Shown here one piece after another: positions 15,109 through 24,445 of a DNA stretch of 64,000 bases (positions are counted from its first letter, which is position 1; each line of letters starts with the position of its first letter). Location of the stretch: assembly GCF_004364175.1 (NCBI RefSeq), contig NZ_SNZW01000014.1, positions 62,001 through 126,000 of the forward strand, in the 5' to 3' direction. Source of the DNA: Maribacter caenipelagi (GTDB taxonomy: Bacteria; Bacteroidota; Bacteroidia; Flavobacteriales; Flavobacteriaceae). Both the position numbers and the translations under genes were made by a program. The notes under the pieces were generated by a model. It searched no databases. It saw only the letters and a list, made by a program, of their open reading frames with translations, and was not told the origin of the DNA.

Positions 15109-17394
15109 TTAAAACCTCACAGAAACCTTACCTCTTAAATAAAATGGAGTACCGGGAGTAAAATGAATTTCTTCTACCGATGCTGTTTCATTGAACAGTC
15201 TACTTTCTGTAGCGAACTGTGTTTCGTTCCACTCTGTATCAAATAGGTTTTCTACGATTACACCAACCGTCCAGTTTTTAATATGGTAGTTCAGGTTTAA
15301 GTCCGTTACAAAGTAACCTTCTGCAATAATGCTATTAACTTCGTTTGCAGCTCTATCTCCTAAATATCTATAATTTAAATTCCCAGAGAAATTCCCTAAA
15401 TCGGTAATTGATAGTCCGCCTACAGCAGTAAAATCTGGGGCTAAAGGAATATAATCTTCGCCATCTGCTTCTTCTGTACTTCTAGCATAGGTGTAATTAA
15501 CATCACTGTAAAGGTATAGCCAATCTAACATTTGATAACGAGCACCTACTTCTATACCAACTCTTCTGGTTTTACCACTTGGCTCAACAATACCTGCATC
15601 ACCAACATACACAAATTCTTGATCTAAAATTAAGCCCCATAAAGTTGCATTTAACACAAGCTTATCTATAGGTTTAATGATAGTTCCGAAATCTACGCCA
15701 TATGCTTTTGGCAGCACATCTCGACCTTCATTTGCAGTAACCACGCGTGCATCGTTTGAGTGAAATCCTAAGCCCGTTTTCAAAAATAATTGCCAATTTC
15801 TATTGACAGAATATAATGTGTTGAATTTCGGACTCACTATTGCCTTGCTTTCGCTTTTGTTATCATACAACTCACTTAGTTTGTTCTCATAGTTGAAGTT
15901 GAAGTAATCTAATCGTACAGAAGGATTAAAGGTCCAGTTTCCTGTTTTATATTCTCCATTCAAAAACCCGTATATATTGGTTTCATCAACATCGCCAAAT
16001 GCGTATTGTTCTAAAGATGTTTTTCTGTTTAAGGTATGCTCTAGCGTTACATCATCTACATTATCATTTTTAAATCCGATTCCTGCAGCATATTTGAATC
16101 TATCGTCAGCACCAACAGCAATATCTATTTGTTCGAAAACAGTTTCGGCGCCCATAATCGTTCTGTCTTCATACTGTCGTATTTGATCACCATTTATAGG
16201 GTCTTCTAAGAAGAATGTAAAATTAGAGAACAGTTCAAAATCATACTTACTTACAAAAGCACGTGTCTTTAAAAATTGATCTTCACCTAAGAATTTGGTA
16301 TGATTCAACATTACATTTGTTCTACTTGTTTGTCCGCCCTCAGTGTCATCAATAGCACCAAAACGACCTATGATATTTTGATCAATGGCGCGTTGTGGAA
16401 TTTGACCAGAGGCATCCCACTTACTTTGAAAATGAGAAGCGGTTATTGTCAGTTCTTCCTTTCCTATATCTTTATAATGATAACGACCCAAAATATTTAC
16501 TCGGTTGAAGTTTTGCGGAGAGTCAAATGGTCCGTCAGTTAAATAAATTTCTGAGGCTAAATACGCATCACTTTTACTACTTTTTAAAATATTAAAAAGC
16601 CCAACAAACCTATTCGTATTATATTGTCCGGTTTCATAAGAAACCATACTTTTAGCTACACTTTTCTTAAGGCTTAAATCAACATATCCTGCCGTATTAA
16701 AATCTCCTTTATCAGCGTAATACGGTCCTTTTCCGAAGTTAATGTTATCTATAGTTTCAGGTATTACAAAGTGTAAATCTGCATAGCCTTGTCCGTGGGC
16801 ATGAGATACCATGTTTACGGGCATTCCATCTACACTGATGGCGACATCTGTACCATGGTCAATGTCAAATCCTCTTAAAAAAATCTGTTCTGCTTTACCG
16901 CCACCTGCATGCTGACCAATTAAAAGACCGGGTACTTTTCTAAGTATTTCTTGAGATGATTTTACAGGATCGTTCTGCACATCTATATGTACAATTTTGC
17001 TCATTGCATCTACCTTTGAAACTACAACCACTTGATCTAAATTGATGCTCGATTCCTCTAAGGTAATAGTAATTCCGTTCTTTATATCTTGTTGCTTAAT
17101 AACGAGTATAAAGGTTTTAAAACCTAAATTAGAGAAGTATACAGAATCATTTATTGATGTTGATGGTAGTGAAAATTTACCTGATAAATTGGTATGGCTG
17201 TGTTGACCAGATGTTTGATTAAAAATGCCAACGTTTTCTAACGCAATACCTTCTTTATCGGTTACTTTTCCTTTTAGGTTTTGTGCTTCTACACTTTTTG
17301 ACGCTATAAGTAAAAAGTTGAATATCAGCAGCTTCAATGCCCAATTACAGCTATAATTCATAAAATAAAATTTTGATAGGGTTGTCTTTTGCAA
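15109..17394 (-). CDS. TonB-dependent outer-membrane receptor
   Basis: The 761-aa protein has a signal peptide and a CarboxypepD_reg-like beta-sandwich (~38-115, GKVTDKEGIALENVGIF). A plug domain follows (~130-235, VPGLLIGQHAGGGKAEQIFLRGFDIDHG), and then a 22-strand barrel to the C-terminus, ending in an aromatic residue (RGKVSVRF). It is a single-component importer of the siderophore/cobalamin kind rather than a SusC with SusD partner, as no SusD gene is next to it. A second start at residue 12 (MNYSCNW) gives a more typical signal peptide. The substrate is unknown. Confidence 0.88.
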   Translation of the reverse strand: MQKTTLSKFYFMNYSCNWALKLLIFNFLLIASKSVEAQNLKGKVTDKEGIALENVGIFNQTSGQHSHTNLSGKFSLPSTSINDSVYFSNLGFKTFILVIKQQDIKNGITITLEESSINLDQVVVVSKVDAMSKIVHIDVQNDPVKSSQEILRKVPGLLIGQHAGGGKAEQIFLRGFDIDHGTDVAISVDGMPVNMVSHAHGQGYADLHFVIPETIDNINFGKGPYYADKGDFNTAGYVDLSLKKSVAKSMVSYETGQYNTNRFVGLFNILKSSKSDAYLASEIYLTDGPFDSPQNFNRVNILGRYHYKDIGKEELTITASHFQSKWDASGQIPQRAIDQNIIGRFGAIDDTEGGQTSRTNVMLNHTKFLGEDQFLKTRAFVSKYDFELFSNFTFFLEDPINGDQIRQYEDRTIMGAETVFEQIDIAVGADDRFKYAAGIGFKNDNVDDVTLEHTLNRKTSLEQYAFGDVDETNIYGFLNGEYKTGNWTFNPSVRLDYFNFNYENKLSELYDNKSESKAIVSPKFNTLYSVNRNWQLFLKTGLGFHSNDARVVTANEGRDVLPKAYGVDFGTIIKPIDKLVLNATLWGLILDQEFVYVGDAGIVEPSGKTRRVGIEVGARYQMLDWLYLYSDVNYTYARSTEEADGEDYIPLAPDFTAVGGLSITDLGNFSGNLNYRYLGDRAANEVNSIIAEGYFVTDLNLNYHIKNWTVGVIVENLFDTEWNETQFATESRLFNETASVEEIHFTPGTPFYLRGKVSVRF

Positions 17395-17570
17395 TACCTA
17401 CGATAAAAAACAATAAAGGTTTTAACGATTGTTAGAAAACGGCAAACTTATTGGATATGGATGCTAGCCTTAATTTTTACGGTTTATAACAATGTTTTAA
17501 CGGTAAGAGTCAAAATGCTCCATTTAATAGTAAGATCTTTGTACCATAAACAAATATATTACAAACATAT

Positions 17571-18671
17571 ATGAGCAATCAAGCATTATTAACCCCGTTT
17601 CATAAGAATTTAGACTTAAAAAATAGGGTAGCTATGGCACCTATGACCAGAAGTAGAGCGGCAAATGAAGGAAATATACCTACCGAAGATTTACATGTTA
17701 CATATTACGTTCAAAGAGCATCTGCAGGATTAATTATTACCGAAGGTTCGCAAGTTTCAAAAGATGCCGTAGGTTATATAAACACTGCGGGAATTTATTC
17801 TAAAGAACAGGTAGAAGGCTGGAAAAAAGTAACAAAAGCCGTTCACGAGAAAGGTGGAAAAATATTTATTCAATTGTGGCATGTAGGGCGCATGTCTCAC
17901 CCAGATTTTCATGATGGTGAGTTGCCATTGGCTCCGTCAGCGTTAAATCCGAATGCGAAATCTTATACACCTGAAGGATTTAAAGATACCGTGACCCCAA
18001 AAGAAATGACCATAGAAGATATTAAACAAACGGTTAAAGATTTTAAAAACGCTGCTATCAATGCTATTGAAGCCGGATTTGACGGGGTAGAAATTCATTC
18101 TTCTAACGGCTATTTATTTCATCAATTTTTTAATGGAACATCCAATCACAGAACGGATGAATATGGTGGGAATATGGAAAATCGAACACGTTTCTTTTTT
18201 GAAGTTTTAGATGCCATGAAAGAGGTTATTCCGCAAGAAAAAATAGGAGTACGATTTAATCCGTCTTTGAACGGTATGTTCGGTATTACTTTAGATGAAG
18301 AAACAATACCAACTTTCGAATTTATTATTAAGAAACTGAATGATTATGATCTGGCTTATGTTCATCTATCAGAACCATTTAATGACGTATCTAATGTACC
18401 ATTCGCCGTAGAACATATTGCGAAGCATTTTAGACCTCTTTATAATGGAACCCTAATGATCAATGCTGGCTTTGACCAAGAATCTGGTAATAAAGTTATT
18501 GAAGAAGGTTATGCGGATTTAGTTGCATTCGGAAAACCGTTTATTTCTAATCCGGATTTGGTAGAACGTTTCGAACATAATTATCCAATTGCAGAATGGG
18601 ATGCAGACACCTTTTACACTCCAGGTAAAGAAGGTTATATAGATTATCCAGAATACAGCGAAGAAAACTAA
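17571..18671 (+). CDS. Old Yellow Enzyme-type alkene reductase
   Basis: The 366-aa flavin enzyme has the OYE fold landmarks RVAMAPMTRSRA, IFIQLWHVGRMSHP, the substrate-binding His/Asn of VEIHSSNGYLFHQFF, RTDEYGGNMENRTRF, and FGKPFISNPDLVERF. OYEs reduce activated C=C bonds and nitro groups with NAD(P)H and FMN, so they detoxify electrophiles. Divergent from the TonB receptor gene. A near-consensus -7 box (GATCTTTG, 17534-17541) is 30 bp before the ATG. It is followed at once by a terminator. Confidence 0.92.
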   Translation: MSNQALLTPFHKNLDLKNRVAMAPMTRSRAANEGNIPTEDLHVTYYVQRASAGLIITEGSQVSKDAVGYINTAGIYSKEQVEGWKKVTKAVHEKGGKIFIQLWHVGRMSHPDFHDGELPLAPSALNPNAKSYTPEGFKDTVTPKEMTIEDIKQTVKDFKNAAINAIEAGFDGVEIHSSNGYLFHQFFNGTSNHRTDEYGGNMENRTRFFFEVLDAMKEVIPQEKIGVRFNPSLNGMFGITLDEETIPTFEFIIKKLNDYDLAYVHLSEPFNDVSNVPFAVEHIAKHFRPLYNGTLMINAGFDQESGNKVIEEGYADLVAFGKPFISNPDLVERFEHNYPIAEWDADTFYTPGKEGYIDYPEYSEEN

Positions 18672-18691
18672 AGCTTTAAAGAAGCGATGTA

Positions 18692-18725
18692 AAAATAAAA
18701 GCAGCCATTTGGCTGCTTTTATTTT
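18692..18725. terminator. Bidirectional terminator
   Basis: A 15-bp perfect stem AAAATAAAAGCAGCC / GGCTGCTTTTATTTT with a 4-base loop sits between convergent genes. The AGCAGCC core is shared with the terminator at 21208. Confidence 0.9.
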
Positions 18726-18730
18726 CTTTA

Positions 18731-19012
18731 CTATCTAATATTTTCGTTGTCCTGCTCTAAATTTTCATTTTCTGATCCGCCTTGGCTATATAGTTGATTC
18801 TCTTCATCTTTTAATTTAATTTGATTTTTAGGTAAACTACGTCCAGGTACATCTAGATCATTTCCAGCAAAATCAATATCATTCTCTCGATTAATTAATT
18901 GAATATCATCTCCACCATCAGTTCTAGAATTTTTTGTCTTTTCTCCTAATGCAGATAAATCTTCTTTTGTAACATCAGAATTATAGTCCGCTTTCTTATT
19001 TTCATTTTTCAT
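18731..19012 (-). CDS. Small acidic hydrophilic protein, 93 aa
   Basis: The ATG at 19012 (MKNENKKADYNSD) is chosen; the frame extends further but the extension has a hydrophobic, unrelated composition. The protein is charged and Asp/Glu/Asn-rich with DVTKEDLSALGEKTKN, the centre DFAGNDLDVPGRSLP and LKDEENQLYSQGGSEN. This is typical of a common but uncharacterised flavobacterial family. It is probably intrinsically disordered and may be stress-related, but there is no evidence for a biochemical role here. Confidence 0.65.
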   Translation of the reverse strand: MKNENKKADYNSDVTKEDLSALGEKTKNSRTDGGDDIQLINRENDIDFAGNDLDVPGRSLPKNQIKLKDEENQLYSQGGSENENLEQDNENIR

Positions 19013-19217
19013 AGTTATTTTATTAAATATTAGAAACTCAAGGTATATGTTCATATTAGTAAACATTATCGCTTTCCCATTATATTTATGCTCTTTTAAA
19101 GTAAAATGAATTAAAAAACTCGAAGTCAATAAACAAATGTAATCGTGTTAAGAAAAAACGTTAAAGCACTAAAGTTAACGGTGGCATTTAGCCAACTTGC
19201 AAATAAATAATTTGAAA

Positions 19218-19841
19218 ATGGAAAATGTATTAGTAGCTGGTGCCAACGGTACCACAGGAAAAAAAATAGTAAACCTTTTAAAGAGTTCTCAATATTTCGA
19301 GCCTATCGCCATGGTGCGTAAAGAGGAACAAAAAGAACAGTTTGAAAAGGAAAATATAAAAACAGTACTTGGTGATTTAGAAAAAGATTTATCACATACG
19401 GTAGAAAATATAGATAAGGTAATTTTCGCTGCTGGATCTGGCGGCAAAAAGGTAGTCGAAGTAGATCAAGAAGGCGCCAAAAATTTAATAGACGCTTCTA
19501 AAAAAGCAAATATTAAAAAGTTTGTTATGTTAAGTTCAATGGGGGCAGATAACCATGAAGAAGCTAGCGATTTAAAAGAATATTTAAAAGCAAAACACAA
19601 TGCAGACGAATATCTTAAAGCTACAAATTTAATGCATGCGATTGTAAGACCTGGTTCTTTAACAAATGATGCTGGTACCGGCAAAATTGAGTTAAAATCT
19701 AAATTAAACAAGCAAGGTTCTATCACTAGAGATGACGTAGCGCAAACCCTAGTAAGGTCGTTACATGATGATGCCGCTATAAATTCGACTTTCGAAATTA
19801 TACAAGGCGATACATTAATAGGTAAAGCTATGGATGCTTAA
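19218..19841 (+). CDS. NAD(P)-binding Rossmann protein (atypical SDR)
   Basis: The 207-aa protein has the dinucleotide-binding motif VAGANGTTGKKIVNLL at the N-terminus. SSMGADNHEEASDLKEYLKAKHNADEYL follows, with a YxxxK-like element EYLKAK. RPGSL near residue 150 is typical of atypical SDR_a5 (YwnB/HSCARG-like) oxidoreductases. The ATG at 19218 (MENVLVAGANG) is chosen over 19197 because the Rossmann strand starts there. It is divergent from the small acidic protein, sharing a ~205-bp upstream region. Confidence 0.85.
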   Translation: MENVLVAGANGTTGKKIVNLLKSSQYFEPIAMVRKEEQKEQFEKENIKTVLGDLEKDLSHTVENIDKVIFAAGSGGKKVVEVDQEGAKNLIDASKKANIKKFVMLSSMGADNHEEASDLKEYLKAKHNADEYLKATNLMHAIVRPGSLTNDAGTGKIELKSKLNKQGSITRDDVAQTLVRSLHDDAAINSTFEIIQGDTLIGKAMDA

Positions 19842-19996
19842 TAGGCAACGATAAATATTCTATTAAAAAATATATAAGTCAATTCTAGCGCTGTTAGTTT
19901 TGGCTTTTTTAAGTTTAAAAATATTTTACAATACCTTTTCAAAATATTAATACTAAAGCATGTTACGTATCTTCGTAATAACTAAACAATCGAAAT

Positions 19997-21184
19997 ATGA
20001 AAATTCCATTTTTAAAGATGGCTATGGCGCTAGCCTTAGCGATATCGATACAATCTTGCAAAGAGAATAAAAACGAAAGCAATGATAGCGCTGTAACTGA
20101 AGTAGAACTTGATAGCACAGATTTGGCTTTGTTAGACTTAAACTTACCAGAAGGTTTTGAAATTAAAGTTTACGCGAGGGGAGTAGATGGTGCTCGATCT
20201 ATGGCTATGGGTGATGATGGAACGCTATTCGTTGGTACACGTACTGAAAATAATGTTTACGCGATTCAAGATACTAATGGAGATTTTAAAGCTGATAATA
20301 TTATGGTGCTCGATACGATGGAAGTACCCAACGGTATTGCTATGAGAAATGGAGATTTGTACGTAGCGCAAGTGGGTAGTCTATGGAAATATCCAAATAT
20401 TGAAGATCAAATAGGTGGTGAGGTAAATAAGGAATTAATTTATGATGATTTTCCGACGGAATTTCATCATGGTTGGAAATATATAGCATTCGGACCAGAC
20501 GATAAGCTTTATGTACCTGTCGGTGCCCCTTGTAATATTTGCAACAGAACAGATGAAGATGAGCGATTTGGAACTATCTCAAGAATGGACCCTGACGGAA
20601 GCAATCGTGAAATCTATGCTAGAGGAGTTAGAAACTCTGTCGGATTCACTTGGCATCCTGATACGAAACAAATGTGGTTTACCGATAATGGTCGCGACAT
20701 GTTAGGTGATGATATTCCTCCTTGCGAACTAAATACGGTGACCGAAGCTGGTCAGCATTTCGGGTATCCATTTTGCCATGGTGGTATTGTAAAAGATCCA
20801 GAATTTGGAGATTTGCGTCCTTGTTCAGATTTTGTCGCCCCTGCTTTACAGTTAGATGCTCACGTTGCTCCATTAGCTATAAAATTTTATACCGGTACTA
20901 TGTTCCCTGAAGAATATAAGGGTAAAGCTTTTATTGCAGAACACGGATCATGGAACAGAAGTAAAAAAGTCGGTTATAGAATAATGTTGGTTGACATTGA
21001 AGATGGTAAAGTTGTTAATAGCGAAACTTTTATTGACGGTTGGTTAGATGAAGTAGCTCAAAAAGCAACCGGAAGACCAGTTGATTTATTAATATTAGAT
21101 GATGGTTCTATGCTTATTTCTGATGATTACGGAGATGCAATTTATAGACTTTCATACAGTAATACCGCCGTTGTGAGTAACTAA
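19997..21184 (+). CDS. Lipoprotein sugar dehydrogenase-like beta-propeller (sorbosone dehydrogenase type)
   Basis: The 395-aa protein has an SPII signal (lipobox SIQSC near residue 21). It has the six-bladed PQQ-dependent dehydrogenase fold: LPEGFEIKVYARGVDGARSMA, FHHGWKYIAFGPDDKLYVPVGAPCN, ARGVRNSVGFTWHP, FIAEHGSWNRSKKVGYR and DLLILDDGSMLISDDYGDAIYR. The His of the FHHGW region matches the proposed active-site His of this family. It would oxidise a sugar or aldehyde at the cell surface if PQQ is available. It is monocistronic with a terminator. Confidence 0.82.
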   Translation: MKIPFLKMAMALALAISIQSCKENKNESNDSAVTEVELDSTDLALLDLNLPEGFEIKVYARGVDGARSMAMGDDGTLFVGTRTENNVYAIQDTNGDFKADNIMVLDTMEVPNGIAMRNGDLYVAQVGSLWKYPNIEDQIGGEVNKELIYDDFPTEFHHGWKYIAFGPDDKLYVPVGAPCNICNRTDEDERFGTISRMDPDGSNREIYARGVRNSVGFTWHPDTKQMWFTDNGRDMLGDDIPPCELNTVTEAGQHFGYPFCHGGIVKDPEFGDLRPCSDFVAPALQLDAHVAPLAIKFYTGTMFPEEYKGKAFIAEHGSWNRSKKVGYRIMLVDIEDGKVVNSETFIDGWLDEVAQKATGRPVDLLILDDGSMLISDDYGDAIYRLSYSNTAVVSN

Positions 21185-21207
21185 TAAGAACAACATCTTA
21201 AATTTAT

Positions 21208-21235
21208 AAAAAGCAGCCATCAACGGCTGCTTTTT
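21208..21235. terminator. Rho-independent terminator
   Basis: AAAAAGCAGCC pairs with GGCTGCTTTTT across a 6-base loop, and a T-run follows. It ends the dehydrogenase transcript. Confidence 0.9.
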
Positions 21236-21312
21236 TAGCTACGAAATGTTTATGTTCTTTTCGCAACCCTTATATTTATAATTCGAATGTATTTCAACTT
21301 CAACAGCGTACT

Positions 21313-22212
21313 ATGAACAACTCTAATTCTCGTAGAACATTTTTAAAACAGACAGGTGTACTTTCGGTAAGTTCTATACTGCCATTATCTGTTCTGCCAA
21401 TGGATTATAAATATAAAATGGGCTTGCAATTATTTACTATTCGAGATGCAATGTCTAAAAACCCGATGGAGAGTATTAAATATACACGTGAATTAGGATA
21501 CGTTGACGGAGAAATTTATGGTTATGATGTTGATAACGATACGTATTACGGTATAAAATCTAAGGAATTTAAAAAACAGATAGATGATTTAGATTTTACC
21601 ATTTCAAGCGGACATTACGATTTCTCTAGTCGATTTATGGAGCCTAAAGAAAAGCTCGAACGTTATGTAGACCAATGTATAGAAGGTGCTGCCACCTTAG
21701 ATAGCAAATACATTACATGGCCATGGCTGGCGCCCGAATATCGAACAATTGAAAATTTTAAAATTCTAAAGGATAAATTAAATGTAATAGGAGAGCAGGT
21801 AACCAATGCCGGATTGCAATTCGCTTATCACAATCACGATTTTGAATTTACAGATCATAATGGTGAGCAAGGCTATGATATAATTTTATCTGGTACAGAT
21901 GCAAATTTGGTAAAACTACAGATGGATATATATTGGGTCGAACATTCTTCAGATAAGAGTCCGGCAGAATTAATTGCCGAAAATCCTGGCCGATATGTGA
22001 TGTGGCATATAAAAGATATGGACAAAGTAACTCGAGATTATTCTGAAATGGGTAACGGATCTATAGATTACAAAAGCATATTATCATCTATCAACAAAGA
22101 TGATTTGCAATATTACTATATAGAGCAAGGTGGTAATTTTGCCGAAAACTCTATGCAAAGTATAACCGATAGCGCTACCTATTTCAAAATGAATCTTCAA
22201 CGTTATTTATAA
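21313..22212 (+). CDS. Tat-exported sugar phosphate isomerase/epimerase-like protein
   Basis: The 299-aa protein starts with a twin-arginine signal (SRRTFLKQTG at residues 5-14) and has a xylose-isomerase-like TIM barrel. It shows ARDAMSK-like strand TIRDAMSKNP, FAYHNHDFEF (metal-binding His), VKLQMDIYW and MWHIKDMDK, and ends with EQGG. These are the conserved metal ligands of the AP_endonuc_2/IolE superfamily. The aminotransferase gene follows 5 bp later and the two form an operon. The substrate is probably a sugar or sugar acid; unknown. Confidence 0.82.
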   Translation: MNNSNSRRTFLKQTGVLSVSSILPLSVLPMDYKYKMGLQLFTIRDAMSKNPMESIKYTRELGYVDGEIYGYDVDNDTYYGIKSKEFKKQIDDLDFTISSGHYDFSSRFMEPKEKLERYVDQCIEGAATLDSKYITWPWLAPEYRTIENFKILKDKLNVIGEQVTNAGLQFAYHNHDFEFTDHNGEQGYDIILSGTDANLVKLQMDIYWVEHSSDKSPAELIAENPGRYVMWHIKDMDKVTRDYSEMGNGSIDYKSILSSINKDDLQYYYIEQGGNFAENSMQSITDSATYFKMNLQRYL

Positions 22213-22217
22213 GTTTT

Positions 22218-23057
22218 ATGAATTACCCTGATAAAGTATATCTAAACGGAAGTATTGTAAATCCTGCGGATGCTAAAGTTTCAGTTTTCGATCGCGGATT
22301 TATTTTCGGTGATGGATTATACGAAGTGATGGTTCAGATAAATGGAAAATTTTTCTATGAGAAAGAACACTTAGACCGCTTAAAATCGGGACTACTAAAA
22401 ATTAATATAGATTTTGACGTTAGCCTTCTTTCCAATGAAATTACCACTTTATTAAAAGTGGCAGAGCTAACAGATAAAGATTGTATGCTTTACATACAAA
22501 TTACTAGGGGAGTAGCACCAAGACAACATTCCTTTCCTAATGACATTAAACCAACGGTTATGATGTATGCAGTACCAAAACTTTTGCCTGAAATAAATAC
22601 TACAAATGCACATGTAATTACTAGAAGTGATTTTAGATGGTCTCGCTGCGATATTAAAATGACGTCTCTTTTAGGAAATGTGATGCTTAATGAAGAAGCT
22701 ATGCAACATGAGTGTTACGAAACCATATTACATAGAAATGGCGTTTTCACCGAAGCATCGCATTGTAATGTGTTTTTTGTAAAAAATGGTGTCGTATACA
22801 CGCATCCGGCAGATGAGTATATTCTTAATGGTATTACTAGAATTGTAGTGATCGAGCTTTGCCACGCTCTTGATATAGAGATAAAAGAAACGCCTATTTC
22901 ATTACAGGAAATCGATACTGTTGACGAAGCGTTTTTAACAGGTACGAGTACACAGATTGCTGCGATTCAAAAAATTGATAACCATTTGCTATTTACAGAA
23001 AATAAAAAAGGCCCTGTAACTCAAAAATTACAAGAGGCCTTTTTAAAACTTAAATAA
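22218..23057 (+). CDS. PLP-dependent class IV aminotransferase (D-amino-acid type)
   Basis: The 279-aa protein has class IV motifs: VFDRGFIFGDGLYEV, YIQITRGVAPRQHSFP, the PLP lysine K147 within CDIKMTSLLGNVM, FTEASHCNVFFV, and LNGITR. The RGxAPRxHxFP and DIK elements are those of D-alanine aminotransferase (Dat) rather than branched-chain enzymes. It is operonic with the isomerase-like gene. It ends 4 bp from the convergent gene, and a terminator stem lies within its own last codons. Confidence 0.88.
   Translation: MNYPDKVYLNGSIVNPADAKVSVFDRGFIFGDGLYEVMVQINGKFFYEKEHLDRLKSGLLKINIDFDVSLLSNEITTLLKVAELTDKDCMLYIQITRGVAPRQHSFPNDIKPTVMMYAVPKLLPEINTTNAHVITRSDFRWSRCDIKMTSLLGNVMLNEEAMQHECYETILHRNGVFTEASHCNVFFVKNGVVYTHPADEYILNGITRIVVIELCHALDIEIKETPISLQEIDTVDEAFLTGTSTQIAAIQKIDNHLLFTENKKGPVTQKLQEAFLKLK
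23005..23044. terminator. Terminator inside the end of the aminotransferase coding region
   Basis: AAAAAGGCC (23005-23013) pairs with GGCCTTTTT (23036-23044) across a 22-base loop. It is used by both convergent genes because the gap between their stop codons is 4 bp. Confidence 0.65.
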
Positions 23058-23061
23058 AATA

Positions 23062-23904
23062 TTAGTCTACCTTGAAATATGTAAAAAATTCATCTGCATC
23101 TTTTATATCCATAAGGTTTAAAATGTAGCATACTTCACTTAAATCAGAAAAATCCAATCCGCCTTCAGCAACACTTTCATTTAAATATCTACCATCTTTA
23201 CCATTATATTGATTTCCTAAACGAATAGCAGTAGCCCAAACCTTTGTTAAATGTTCGTCATTCAATTTAGATTCCCAATCAACTTTTCCTTCGGACTTAA
23301 AACCTGGGGTACCATTACCTACGGCATTTCCATCGGCAATTTTGTGGTAATCTATAACCGTTTTTGTATATATTAGTTTAACAGGTTCGGTAACCGACTC
23401 GTTCCAATCGCTATGCTGAACCACATGAACTTTCTCTTTTATATTGAAAGTAGGATGCTTTTCTGAAAGTTTTGAAACCCAATCAGAAGTAAAATCAGAT
23501 TGCCCCGCTTCAGCGACCCATATAGAACCACCGTTATCAATGATTTTTAATGCTTTATTTAACACTTTATCAACCGAAGTTTTCCATTCTTTATCTGCAT
23601 CTATCCAATTTTCATTGAATGCTATTTGCATTAATTCGTTTGGTGGTACATATAAACCTTTTTGAATGCCATAAGTACCTGCAACAGCAATGTAATTTAA
23701 GTCCTTATAGTCTGGGTGATTTATTAACGTAGCAAAACCTGCAGCGGTATGCAAATCGTCAATATCGGTTTTACAATCTAACTGTAACAATAATAAATCA
23801 TTAGATATATCGAATTTAGGTTTTTGAGCTAGTGTAGTAAAATTTAAAAGCAAAATAAATAACATACCTAATAAGGCATTTTTATATTGGAATAAGTTTT
23901 TCAT
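23062..23904 (-). CDS. Exported nucleoside-hydrolase-like protein
   Basis: The 280-aa protein has a signal peptide (ending FTTLAQ). A motif LLQLDCKTDIDDLHTAAGFATL near residue 40 resembles the DxDxxxDD calcium/ribose site of nucleoside hydrolases, but Gly is missing and the order is altered (DCKTDIDD). The C-terminal half has GNGTPGFKSEGKVDWESKLNDEH. It could be a distant hydrolase of the cellulose-binding/DUF1593 type. The assignment is tentative. Confidence 0.5.
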   Translation of the reverse strand: MKNLFQYKNALLGMLFILLLNFTTLAQKPKFDISNDLLLLQLDCKTDIDDLHTAAGFATLINHPDYKDLNYIAVAGTYGIQKGLYVPPNELMQIAFNENWIDADKEWKTSVDKVLNKALKIIDNGGSIWVAEAGQSDFTSDWVSKLSEKHPTFNIKEKVHVVQHSDWNESVTEPVKLIYTKTVIDYHKIADGNAVGNGTPGFKSEGKVDWESKLNDEHLTKVWATAIRLGNQYNGKDGRYLNESVAEGGLDFSDLSEVCYILNLMDIKDADEFFTYFKVD

Positions 23905-24196
23905 TCTGTTGAATATTGATGTTGATAAATGTTGTTTCCTCTAAAGTATCATAAATTACCCTACTATAATTCAAGATTTGAATCTAAAATTGTTCCGATT
24001 TTAAATTTTAAAATTTATAATTGAGTGAGAATTTATAGTCCAAAAAGGCTTATAAATCATCATTTAGCTTATTTCAAGTCCGAAAACTCTTAAAGTCTTC
24101 ACAAAAAACAGATATAAAAGAACTTTAAACGCTGTTTGTCAACTATTGGCGTCATCTTTGTCTCTTAATAAGTATTATAAATTAAATTACATTACA

Positions 24197-24388
24197 ATGA
24201 GTAAAGGAACAGTAAAATTTTTCAACGACACAAAAGGTTTCGGTTTTATCACTGAAGAAGGAGTTGAAAAAGACCACTTTGTACACATTTCAGGTTTAAT
24301 CGACGAAATTCGTGAAGGCGATGAAGTTGAATTCGAACTTAAAGAAGGAAACAAAGGATTAAACGCAGTGAACGTTAAAGTTATCTAA
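24197..24388 (+). CDS. Cold-shock protein, 63 aa
   Basis: A minimal CspA-type OB fold: MSKGTVKFFNDTKGFGFI (RNP1 KGFGFI), then HFVHISGL (RNP2), REGDEVEFELKEGNKGLNAVNVKVI. It is a single-stranded nucleic acid chaperone. The ATG at 24197 is chosen; the frame continues upstream in a non-coding leader. Its domain matches the CSD of the protein at 9079 nearly residue for residue. A terminator follows. Confidence 0.92.
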   Translation: MSKGTVKFFNDTKGFGFITEEGVEKDHFVHISGLIDEIREGDEVEFELKEGNKGLNAVNVKVI

Positions 24389-24412
24389 GACATATATACT
24401 TTCAAGTTTAAT

Positions 24413-24442
24413 AAAAAGCTCTTCAGAAATGAAGAGCTTTTT
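24413..24442. terminator. Bidirectional terminator
   Basis: AAAAAGCTCTTCA pairs exactly with TGAAGAGCTTTTT across a GAAA loop between the csp gene and the convergent XRE gene. Confidence 0.9.
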
Positions 24443-24445
24443 TTA

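Noticed and set aside
19013..19129. 39-residue extension of the small acidic protein
   Set aside because: The extension is hydrophobic and Met/Phe-rich, unlike the rest; ATG at 19012 is natural.
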